64,000 nucleotides of DNA. Origin: Dryas octopetala. Its lineage: Eukaryota > Streptophyta > Magnoliopsida > Rosales > Rosaceae. The stretch is taken from the NCBI GenBank assembly GCA_963921425.1, contig OY992838.1, positions 14,694,001-14,758,000 on the forward strand, written 5' to 3'. Shown here one piece after another: positions 49,014 to 59,766 of the stretch (positions are counted from its first letter, which is position 1; every line of letters starts with the position of its first letter). The notes beneath the pieces are model-generated. The model was not told where the DNA came from, made no database searches, and worked only from the letters and a program-made list of their open reading frames with translations. The translations under genes were made by a program, and so were the position numbers.

Positions 49014-49985
49014 TCTCTGCCTAGATCAGATCGCTTACAGGAGGCCGGCGACTTACCCAAAGGTCAGCGACTTTGGGTTTCGACTTGTTTGGATATGCGC
49101 AAAGACGACAGAGAAAGAAAAAGAGAGAGGGGGAGATAAGGAAGGAGAGGGAAAGAAAGATAGACAGACAGAGAGATAAAGGTGACTGGGTGGGCTGGGG
49201 TGCTGCACCGGAAAGAGGAGCCATCGGCGGTGGGGCCGGCGGCCAAGTGGCCAGGTGGGGTGGGGTTTTCTTGTTTTTTTTTGTTGTTGTATATATTTCC
49301 TTTTTTTTAGAAAATATTTCTTGTTTCTTTTTAAATTTTAGTTTTTTAATTTAAGTGTAAATTTTTTTTTTTTTAGGGTTAATATATTTTTTAATTTATC
49401 TCATAGGCAAAATAGGAATCTATATTTTTTAATTAAAGTGGGAGGAATGAAGTTTCAATGGGCAAAGTGAAAATCGAAGTTACTTTCATGGAGTATTAGC
49501 GCTGATAAGCCTTTCAAATGTATCATTTTGAAAAGAAGTATTTTCATGCTGCTTCAAGACAAAAGTAAAGAATAAACCTCTAGAATTGACTATTGATTGA
49601 CTAGATGTAGTCATCATATATTTCACTTTTTTTTTTTTGGTGCTTTTATTAAAATTTTATTATGTGTTAAAATCATATGAAATGAATGATATTGTATATG
49701 TAAAACTAAAGAGACAACAACTTTGAGAAGTACTAGATACCAAATGAAAATTAGCATTTTCGAACCTGGATCTTCCTTCAATGCCTTTGCACTCCCACTA
49801 TCATCTTCTTTGCTTTTTATCTTATTATTCCTTTTTCTTTTTCTACTTTTCTTTGCAACTATCTTTTCCCGTTTATTGATACACCGAGTCTGAGCATGAT
49901 AGATTTCACTCAAATCATCTGAATCGGTCTCTGAATCTGATACAAATAAATGTTGGTAGGTTAAAGAAGAGCGCCGCCGTAACAT
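47793..49985 (-). CDS. RDM1: RDM1-like protein (RNA-directed DNA methylation)
   Basis: Exon 1 is 49985-49766 (220 bp) and exon 2 48163-47793 (371 bp), in matching phase (split codon G|AA), giving 196 residues. The N-terminal third is acidic/serine-rich then lysine-rich (KKSRKRKRNNK), a likely nuclear signal. The conserved part contains YQEHM, FITWHALVKSMEQFYNQPLH, YLTHVLVKQWDQSRIGT, KAESTIWDVEAIHR and HIHLAKLWLSDPGYHAFVDD, the hallmark order of RDM1. In Arabidopsis RDM1 links DRD1 and DMS3 in the DDR complex that recruits Pol V and binds methylated DNA. Arabidopsis RDM1 is about 163 residues, so this one has a longer N-terminus. The 1.6-kb intron hosts a Mutator-like element. Whether it is the main RDM1 or a paralogue cannot be told here. 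Confidence 0.87.
48523..49511. mobile_element. 989-bp Mutator-like element in the RDM1-like intron
   Basis: Terminal inverted repeats of about 75 bp: GGCTTATTAGCGCCAATGTC at the left, the complement of GGCTTATCAGCGC at the right, then shared 'ttttcactttg' and 'tgaaacttcatt' motifs. Flanks are tttcaaata (48514-48522) and tttcaaatg (49512-49520), a 9-bp duplication with one mismatch. Inside are a C run (48607-48618), a CT run (48935-49012) and purine-rich DNA, but no transposase. Confidence 0.82.
48935..49012. repeat. (CT)n microsatellite
   Basis: A CT run with a single TTT interruption near its right end. Confidence 0.95.
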
Positions 49986-50040
49986 CTTATTAATCAGGGT
50001 AGGAGAAATTAAGGTGGGAAAAAGCTAGGGTACGTTTTAC

Positions 50041-50047
50041 TTATATA
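50041..50047 (-). promoter_or_regulatory. TATA box of the RDM1-like gene
   Basis: TATATAA on the minus strand, 56-62 bp before the ATG at 49985. Confidence 0.55.
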
Positions 50048-51367
50048 GGATGTTAGTGATTGGTTTCAATAGCATTCACTAAACTAACAAAAAAAATTAG
50101 GAATGGGCAGTCCACATATATACATGCCCTATATGCCCGGCCTTTCACATGATGTTCACGTGATGGGGTGATTATGAAAGGAGAAACGACATACACATTT
50201 TTTCTTTGAAAGACTTTCGCTTAGGGTCAATTTATCTATGCCAAGTTTTTGCAATGTTTTATTACTATTTCTTTTTTTCTTTTTTTATAGAATTGTATTA
50301 CTATTATTTCATATAGAATAATAATTGTGCAAAACATTAAATTGCATCTAACTCCTTCAAGTTTAGGCTTTTCGTTTTATAACACACAACTCTTTTTTAT
50401 AATGTAAAAAATCTCCTAAATCCTCGTTGATTCACATTATTAATAATAAGTAGTTGTGTCCAGTAGAAAATTATATTCCAATTAAAAGACCATATTTGAT
50501 CCTGGTCATTAGGCAAACTGCAAACATCACTTGAAGAGCCGTACAATAAAACTGTATAAAATTAAAAGATTACATGTCATTTAAACCAAAAAGCCTATTC
50601 ATATGTCAGTGCAAATGGTTTATGAATCAACCTCAAACAAAACCTTATTAGAAACGGGTAATAAGAGCAAATGGTGATTCTTTTTTTATTTTTTATTTTT
50701 TTATATTTCAACCCCCAAAAAATTTCCCAAATAAAACCCAAAGAATAATGATAAAATTACTTTTTGACACAATCATAATCATAAACAAAAATCTTTCACC
50801 TTTTAGACACAATTAAAAAGAAACAGTTGATGATGAATAAGGTTGCTCTATATCTTTATTCTTTCTCGTCATATCTATGTAGATAACATATTATACGTTA
50901 TTCATATGGCTAGCTAGTCTTGGCGCTTTATTAATCTTTTCATCTTTGAAAGCAAAATTGGTCTCTACATAAGATTGAGAACTTGTCGTTTAGATCTGTA
51001 TATATTGTTTTCCTGAGGATCATAGTAGATCTGCACATGTAACATACAACATTATGCAACATACAACATTATGTATATTATGTAAATAGACGAACATAAG
51101 TTTTTCAATAAAACATGAAATGATTGTAATGATAATCGAATGGTTAAATGATTTCTGATTTGATTGATTTTTTGCAAGATTAATTTTTGAATTGAGACCT
51201 AAAATATGAACGGTTTGAATTATGAGATTACATTGTGTAGTGAGCCCAAAATGGTGGTTAGTATTGTATTATCTTACTAACTAGTTAGCTCTAAAGCATT
51301 TTTGTATATATATATATATATATATGTATTTGTATACAAGCTAGCTTAGCAAAGTGTGTATACACAC
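50048..51367. other. intergenic DNA
   Basis: AT-rich. 51105-51250 resembles 54085-54235 (both have 'gattta(g/t)...ttttttgcaa' and 'aaaatat(g/a)aa(c/t)ggttt'), a dispersed repeat. A TA run lies near 51307-51325. No gene. Confidence 0.45.
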
Positions 51368-51756
51368 TATTGATGCACAAATTTTCTAAAGTCATCAACG
51401 ACAATAATCAAAACACAAAACGACAATTACACAAGCGAACACAAAGATATATAGTGATTCACCCGATCTCAATGAGATCCAGGCTACATTCGCTTAGTTG
51501 TGATTAGAGTTTCACTATGAACAATCAAAGAATATAGAGAGATATTAGAGCCCTAGAGGAGACGTTATAAGTCTCTCCCTAACTAAAAAGGTGGAGGGCC
51601 TTATTTATAATAGATGATAAGACCCTCACCTTTACAATTACTCTAAATGGGCTATAACACATCTAAGGCCCAATTATGATACAAACAATAAGGCTCTATA
51701 TAAACTAAGACCCAATAAATTCTAGTGCTCAACATGACACAAAATAGGTATCAACA
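51368..51756 (-). mobile_element. probable solo LTR (copia-like)
   Basis: On the minus strand it starts TGTTGATACC and ends ...GCATCAATA, with 5-bp cacac on both sides (51363-51367 and 51757-51761). It contains a TATTTATAAT box and a 'ctctagggctctaa' leader typical of plant LTRs. The flanking repeat is low complexity and the 3' end is TA, not CA, so the boundary is uncertain. Confidence 0.5.
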
Positions 51757-52255
51757 CACACTAATACTTAGGATTCATAATTGAGCTTGATTTAGTATTT
51801 CCAACAAGAAAGTCACATTAAACACTCATAATTAATAAAATAGTAAGTCTAATGAGTAGTTATATATTAAAAAGTATATAAATAACCAACATCTATATGC
51901 ATGTACATATATAACAACCGTCACAAAGTCAACCAATGCCAATTTGACAATAAATAATTGATAACAACGACTATTCCAAAAATCGTTGTTATATATTTGT
52001 GTATAAATTAAAATATCATTTGCCACATAAAAGTGTCGGTATGATCATAAATATAACAAGTAATACTCATTGTTTTCCTAATCAACTTTAGATCGACTAC
52101 ACCCACCTAGTTTTATCCTTACAATACGATGGCCATATAATCTCTTTAAAATACAAAAGTGGAAGAGTTTAGTTACAGACTTAAAGTACATGATAACCCA
52201 GAAGCCCACTGACCCAAAAAAAAAAAAAAAAACCTAGAAGCCCATATATTAGTAA
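51757..52255. other. intergenic DNA
   Basis: No gene or clear repeat. Confidence 0.45.
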
Positions 52256-52668
52256 GAGTGAGACTATGCAGACCACCCTCAGCTGTTGAGTTGACCACCC
52301 TAACATATTTTGTCCAATTTTTTTTTCTTATTTTACCCTTTATTGCAGAAATATGATGAAATTACCTAGATCTATTCAGTGGTTATCTACCGAAACATTC
52401 ACCAATATTTGGCAGATAAGTGTCAAATAAATACAAACATTTCAACAGATAACTGTCGAATATATTTTTCATTTCCATTTGGTGGTTATCCACCGAATAA
52501 TCTACCAATGTTCAATACATAACTATCAAATAACCATAAATATTTCGGTAGATAACTGTCAAATGACCCAACGAACAAAATTAAAATTTTTTGTTTTAAG
52601 GGTAAAATTGAAATTTTAAAATAAGGTGGTTAACTCAGCAGTTTAGGGTGGTCGAAATAGTACTGACC
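52256..52668. mobile_element. 413-bp Mutator-like MITE
   Basis: The inverted ends share GACCACCCT...GAGTT(G/A)ACCACC. A perfect 9-bp tattagtaa flanks it at 52247-52255 and 52669-52677. Internally 'gataactgtc(g/a)aat' and 'ggttatc(t/c)accgaa' recur several times. Confidence 0.85.
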
Positions 52669-52734
52669 TATTAGTAATTAGCATAGTTGGGCCGCACTAT
52701 AGTCCAACCCATCCTTCCTCTGCCATATATTATG

Positions 52735-52873
52735 GAGTTCATTTTTGCTCACCACAAAAAAGTGGTGGTGAGCATTACCATTATTATAGATGGGTGATAC
52801 GTGTCTCACCATCCATGATTATCACACATCCATGATGGTGGTAATGCTCACCGTGATGAGCAAAAATGAATCC
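52735..52873. mobile_element. 139-bp hairpin MITE
   Basis: GAGTTCATTTTTGCTCACCAC and the complement of the right end (GGATTCATTTTTGCTCATCA) pair over most of the element. The 9-bp tatattatg flanks it at 52726-52734 and 52874-52882. Confidence 0.8.
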
Positions 52874-52882
52874 TATATTATG

Positions 52883-53265
52883 TCCAATCCCACCCATCAT
52901 TCTCCTATTTCTTTTCCCCTTTCATGATTAATGGTAGTGATATCCACACTCCTTACAGAAGGTTATCCGTGAGTGCAAAATAGCATTGTTATATATTTGT
53001 ATTCTCCCAAAGAAGTGCAAGAAGCTTTTTATAAGATAATGCAAATAACACTTCCTTTCATAAAATATTTATTCCAAAATCTCTCAATTATGGTCGATCT
53101 ACATCTAAAATGGCCCTTTTGGTCCATTTTTAGTATTTATTTTCAATGAATAAGTTTAACATCTTATGAGAGTAGATAAAACATATATTATGAAATCTAT
53201 TTTATGATTGTTATAGATCGCTAGCTAGAAGAGTAAAAGAGGGGCCATGCCTTATGCCTTGGTTA
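52883..53265. other. intergenic DNA
   Basis: No gene or repeat recognised. Confidence 0.4.
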
Positions 53266-54050
53266 ATTAGGTTTGTGTCTCCTTCAATATTTCAATTACT
53301 TGCATAAAGGGGAAATTCCAACGTTTCCATCCCTGCCACTAAAGAGTGAGCAGGGCGTCCCCAGCCCTGGCCATGAATGGAAGTGTTAGCAATATTTAAA
53401 TACATAGACACCATTTTTTTGTAAGTTGATTTTCAAGTATCCATGAATGTAACACGTGACAAAACTCATGAGAATTGATGACAAAGAAACTTTTTGAAAA
53501 AAAAAAAAAAAAATAGTATATGATACACATAAGGATGAAAATATTCAGAAGTTATCTTGACAATTTAAAAGACAATTAGAATAAATGAAATTGCAAGAAG
53601 TTTTAGATTTGAAATGGAATCAAAGTATGTGTATCATTGTGGTGGGTTAGGTTTGTGTCTCATGCCTTGTGTGGAAAGGGAAAACTGAGTGTTTCCAACC
53701 TTGGTTGTAAAGGGGATTAGTGACTTGATAGAGTGATCCCATTCTAGTGCAAAATGTTAGTGTTAGCAGACTCTCACATCCCTTATATATATATATACTT
53801 ACTTTTGGGATATGCAATATTTGAACATAGACACCATCTATTTGTAAGTCGGTTTTCAAGAATGAGTTCCACCCATATGGACTTAAAACCCATAAATTAA
53901 CACAAGATCGACTCGAGAGATTTGATGACAACCAATCAGGAAATTTTGAGACGTACGTATGATAAACATAGGGAGAAGAAAATTAAAAGAGTTTATATAT
54001 CATGACCATTTGATCATCACATGGATGAAAAATTACAATAAATGATTGCA
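53266..54050. repeat. two diverged direct copies of a ~390-bp unit
   Basis: 53266-53610 and 53646-54050 share in order 'aggtttgtgtctc', 'agtgttagca', 'catagacaccat', 'tttgtaagt', 'ggatgaaaa' and 'aataaatga'. They are old and heavily diverged. Confidence 0.65.
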
Positions 54051-56500
54051 AGTTGGCTTTTAAAGATGAGTTTTACCCAACAATTGTTAGAGTAACCCAG
54101 TTGGAAGTCTGATTATCAAATGGGTAAATTGTTTTTGATTTAGCTAATTTTTTGCAAAGATAATCTTTCAATAAAAATCTAAAATATAAATGGTTTCAAT
54201 CATTGAAATATAATATGGATTGGGCCACATGAGAAATCCCTTAAAAAAAAAAAAAGATATTAGCATATTAGCCCTTTAAACTAACTTTTTATAGAGTCTA
54301 ACACCATTACTTTTTTCTTAATAGCTAAAGCCCATATTTAAAATCCTACGCAACATAAGATAACAACAATCCATTAGTTTCCTATTATTTACAAGTTTTG
54401 CCATTATGCAATTAATGTTAATTTTAGATTTCTCTCCCTAACAAATCACTAAATTAGAGCGAATCATTAAATTATTAGAATTATGATTGTTCGTATTTAA
54501 ATATAGAAATTAATAAATATGTGAGTTGTTTTTTTATTAGAGATATGTTAGTTTTTTATTTTTTATTGGAGATATGTAAGTTTTTATGTTGTAGGTGTAT
54601 GAGGTATTGTATTTTCATAAAATGTAGGTTCCTTATTAAATAATTCTTATGTAGGTTTCCTTATTAAATAATTCTCATGTAGGTTCCTTGGTCTTTTGTT
54701 TATACAAATGTTTGTTCCTTGTTGTTGTAGGTCATTTGTTTATGAGAATTGTATGTAGCTAGGTTCATTATATTTATTTGTTACTGTAGGATGAACACAA
54801 AGATGAAGGGCTTAATTATGAAATTGGATGATTTATATAAAAACCCAAAACAATCAATTAAATATGGAAAGATCAATCATAAGGGATTTGGTTGAAACAA
54901 CACTGGCCTTCATGCTTGAAATTAGACCAACACGTCAAAGGAAATGAATAATGAGCATTAAAGCACCCAAATTTTAGGAAGAACAACAGCCGTTATAAAA
55001 GAATAGAGTCAAACATTTAAAAACAATGTCAAACATGAGGATAAGGGTAAAAAAGACATTAAAAAAATCTTAATTTTGTAAAATGTTGACTGAGAAATCT
55101 AAATATGGAAAATGGGTGAGTTGGCAGCTAGTCAAAGGGGTTAACTTGAATAAAAAAAAAAAAGCCATGGGTTTAAGTTAGAAAAATATGAGTTTAAAGG
55201 GGATTTTATGAATTTTCTATAAAAAAAATAATTTGAAGAATCCCTAAATGAATGGCTTCTATAACAAATTAAGCACAAGAAACACTACAAGTTAATCTAA
55301 TCTAACTGCAATACCAATAGGCAATAAGTTAGGCTTTCAAAAGGCATGCTGTTTTTTTTTTTTTTTTTTTGAAAAAAGATAAAACTTTGGTTGAAAAAGT
55401 GCATTATGCTTCATCAGGCTTTGTGCAAAGCTTGATGATTAGAATCTCATTCCCACACTAGACATCACTATTAATTATCTATTTGAAAACATGCACCACC
55501 ATAAGAATGAAAAATGTATGTGCTTGAAGCCTTGAATTCTTATTCTAATCTCCTTGGTGGGAATCAGTTTACTTCACTCATTTTCAGTTGTGAAGTTGAG
55601 GCAGCATCTCAATTTGCTACTTTCAACTTGTTTCTCTTCCTATTTGATACCCGTTTAGTGGCATTGTTCTATTTATAATTTTCTAGACGATGGCTTTTGT
55701 CTTATTCTTTTCCTTTTAAAAGATTGTTTATTTTTTTTTCTTGTATGATTGAATATTTTTTTTTCTTTGGTAGTCTAATTTTTTATACAGTCAAACTATT
55801 AATCTGGGTAAACTTGCACTTGTTGTATGAATTATTCATTTAAGAGGTTACACATTTAATCCAATTGTGATTATCCATGGTGTCTCACAATTGTTAAAAA
55901 TTTGTCCCTTAGGAGAATCTTTTATTCGTTTTAGTCCTGTCCACCTAAGGATAAAATTGTGGGAGTCAATAATTTATCTATTTAAAAAATTACACATTTA
56001 AGGTGACGGTGATTATCCACGGACACATTTATCAAATTTGTTAATTAGAAGAACATATTTGTATTTGTATTTTGATCAAATTTTGTCATCAAAGTATGGT
56101 ATATGTAGACACATGTAAGTATCTAACTAGTTAAAAATATATCAAATTTAAAATTGATCTAAAGTTGAATAAATAAAATATAGTCACTTCATCTCTCTTT
56201 GATTCTAATATTTCAAATTAGTTTATATTACTAAGGAATAATGAAATATAACTTATATTTTATTTATAATTGAAAAAAATACAATTAAAATGATTTAAAA
56301 TCATCACTTAAAAAAGATCGTGGACCAAAATTAAACTAAATATAAAATAAGTGGACTAAAATTGAAATTAAAAAATATCATGAATTAAAATTAAATTAAC
56401 TATGAAATAAGTGAACCAAATTTGTAATTTCTAATATCAATAAAAAAAAAAAAAAACAGAGAATAAATTGAATAATATAGTAGTCGCTGTGGCTTCTCTC
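54051..56500. other. long gene-free AT-rich stretch
   Basis: Contains a small direct repeat at 54620-54690 ('atgtaggttccttattaaat'), T runs, and two diverged ~65-bp copies around 56320-56440 ('aataagtg(g/a)ac(t/c)aaa'). No coding exon recognised. Confidence 0.5.
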
Positions 56501-56579
56501 TTTACTTTGACATGGAGGAAGAATCTGGTGAGTTGCAACTTGCACGTACCTACACAAGTCACATGGGCTACGGGCTACG

Positions 56580-56760
56580 GAAGACGACCAAAAGGAATCG
56601 AATCCCCACGTGAAGGGTTTGGTGCACCGCGACACACCCAATCTTAGCCCAGCCAGTATGCTTTTCGTGGCGGCAGACATTTATGCTTGATGCTTGAAGA
56701 AGAGGGTGTGGATCCCGCGTGACAGATGTGTGACACGTGTCTAGATTCGAACAGCGGAAT
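56580..56760 (+). promoter_or_regulatory. G-box-bearing promoter of the PIP5K gene
   Basis: Two CACGTG cores, at 56607-56612 and 56734-56739 (the second within ACACGTGT). Such ABRE/G-box sites bind bZIP and bHLH factors, so abscisic-acid or light control is possible. This region is GC-richer than its surroundings. Confidence 0.5.
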
Positions 56761-57160
56761 CAAGGGTCTCTCTCTGTCTGTCTGTTCACTGTTGTTGCCC
56801 TTTTTCCATTTCTCAGGTGGAAAAAAGGGAAAACCAAGTTCAAACCGAATGATCAGTTTTTAGAGAGGGAGAGAGGAGAGAGTGGTCAAGAAGTGTCAAT
56901 TCAAGTCGGTTTCCACTTTTCTTTTTTTGTCAAAAATGAATTTTTAGCTTGTTTTTGACTTTCTTTTGTCAAAATTTTGGGGCACAGGTCGGTTTGAATT
57001 TCGGAATTTTTCGTGCTCTTTATTGCTTTTTTTGGCTCTGAAATTTTTTGGGATTCTTTTATTTATTATTCTTTTTTTTTTTCTTGAAACTCAGTTCATT
57101 GAGAGTTTTGGGGTCTCTTTGGAGAGAGGGATTGGCTTCAACTTTTAAATCTAAGCCCAG
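56750..57160 (+). other. probable non-coding first exon of the PIP5K gene
   Basis: Pyrimidine- and T-rich leader ending 'aagcccag|gtgagc', a good donor. A second untranslated exon probably spans about 58314-58457. Start of transcription is not determined. Confidence 0.5.
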
Positions 57161-58440
57161 GTGAGCTTTTGTTATTCCCCATTTAAATCACTAATTTTTT
57201 TTTTTTAAATTCATTTTGTTGATATTAGTATCAAAATTCATTACTGTATATAAAGAGCTTTAATTTCTCAGGTTTCTGTAGTGGGGCTTTAATGGTTTCC
57301 TAATGTTATTAGGAATAGGAGTTTCATTGAAATGGGTACTCAATTATTGTCAAGAGCATTTGATATGTGTTAAGCAGTAACCCATAAAGCTGAAAATTCC
57401 CTCTTTTCTTGAAGTTGATTATTGCATTTGCATACCATTTGAAAAACTTCAAAACTATGATCTGGTTAACTACAGGATCATGTTCTTGTTGTAAGATTAC
57501 CGTCAACGAGAAAATGGTTAGCTGTATAATTTATAGTTTGGGCAAGTAGCAGTTGGCATGCAGTGCTACATCTTTGGAATATGAATTATCAGATTACTTG
57601 GAAGCTTTGCATATAACTAGAATATTAGGAATTCAAGTTCTATGTTTTTTGTAAAAACTGTTTTTGTACAATTAAAGCATGCTGCTATTAGTATTCGTTT
57701 GGAAACTTTGGAAAATTTGGGGGTGGAAACTACCTTTCAAATAAGAAGGTGCATTTTATTGGTAGTTTGTTTGGATTTTTCTTTTTATCATTCAAATGAT
57801 GCCATATGGTGATGTTAAGCAGGATATAGATCAATTTTAATTTGGAAGTAGATGATTAGGATAGCAGGTCAATGTTGGATTTTTAAGTTTATCTTGATTT
57901 TTGAAATTACAAAAAATTCTTTTACACTAATGTTTTAGGGCTTTTTGGTTAAAATATATTGGAATTGGATGTGTTGTTGATTTAGCAATTGGTTGATTGA
58001 GTTTCTGCCAGCTCCAAGCCATCAAAGTTTTTATAGATGAGCATGTAATCTTTTAAAACATATCTCATAATTTATGACAAAGAAACGAATTAGAGAAACT
58101 CAAAAAAGATGCTTAACTTTTCCTTTACCAGAAGCCAGGATGCAAAAGCACAGGCATAAGAAAAATGATGCTCTCTTTTTTTCTTTAAACAAATAGAAAA
58201 AAGAGCATCATTTGAATATAATATCTGGCATATAAACAATTGTGTTATTGCCTTTATTTGATGGATATGTTTTATGTTCAGAGTCACAAAACCTGCTTGC
58301 TGCTTTTATATAGATGATGAAGGTGATTGAAGAGTCTATTTGTTATTCTACTTATGGATCTGCCTACAGTTAGAAAGCCTGTATGAGATGAAGTTTGTGA
58401 ACAATATCCAGGATGAATGAATTAGTTATTATAGGCTGTT

Positions 58441-59731
58441 ATGGAGGACACTGAAAGGTAATAATTCTCAGGTTATCTGTTTCTCTCCTCCCTTCATTTT
58501 CCAATGTAATCAGGTTCCATAAATAATATCTTTTTTTTTTTTTTTTTTTTTTCTTCAGTGGTTTAGTGAGAAAGCCTTCTCAAATAGAGACATCTATGTT
58601 GGAAATTTTAAGGGAATTCTGCCACATGGTAAGGGTAAATACACATGGTCTGATGGAACAGTCTATGAGGGTGACTGGGAAGAAGGAAAAATGACAGGTA
58701 AAGGGCAGATAGTTTGGACATCAGGAGCACAATATGTGGGTGATTTCTCTGGTGGTTACCTTCATGGTTATGGCATCTTTACTGGATCTGATGGTACCTT
58801 TTACCGGGGTTCCTGGAGGATGAATATTCAGCATGGGACTGGAAAAAAGCATTATTGTAATTCAGATACTTATGAAGGATCATGGAAGGAAGGAGTACAT
58901 GAAGGTAGTGGTAGGTATTCTTGGAGTAGTGGGAATACATATATTGGGTGTTGGAAAGCTGGGAAAATGTGTGGTAGAGGGGTCATGAAATGGGCCAATG
59001 GTGATCTTTTAAATGGTTTCTGGTTAAATGGGTTAAGAGATGGGTCTGGAATTTATAGGTTCTCAGATGGGGGATATTATTTTGGAACGTGGAGTCGGGG
59101 CCTAAAAGATGGAAAAGGAACATTCTATCCAGCTGGAACTAAACATCCGCCCTTAAAGAAGTGGTGCAGCTCTCTGGGATATGATGATGGAAAGAGTTTG
59201 CTGTCTGGATCATTGGTAAATTCAGAAGAAAGCAAGGCTAGACCAAGTGTTAAGCGCAGTTTTTCTGAGAAAATCTCCATTGGTGGAATTTTAAGAAATT
59301 CAAGTCGTATATCACACAAATCTATGTCATTAGATAAAAACTGGGCCCATTTGGATCCTGCTAGAGAATTTAGATGTTACGACTCTTTACGCACATTGTC
59401 CCATACCTCCGAGGAAAGTCATCATGAGACACAAGATAACAACAATTTTGTTTACGAGAGAGAATACATGCAAGGGGTGTTGATTAAAGAGAGAGTTAGG
59501 AATTATACAGAGATGTCAAAGAAAAGTAAACAACAGAATAAAATTTCAGTGAAGGAAGGAAAGAAGTCATGTATTGACATTTTTGGAGGCCATAGAAGCT
59601 ATTATTTGATGCTTAATCTGCAACTTGGTATCAGGTAAATCGCTTGACCCACACCTTTGTAGTCTCAAACTATTAATACTTATGTGCACAAAAATGACCA
59701 TTTAATCTTCAATATCCTCTTTAGTTTGCAT

Positions 59732-59766
<35 letters not shown>

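Noticed and set aside
56396..56680. 94-codon minus-strand frame overlapping the PIP5K promoter
   Set aside because: GC-richer promoter DNA with G-boxes; no protein family seen.
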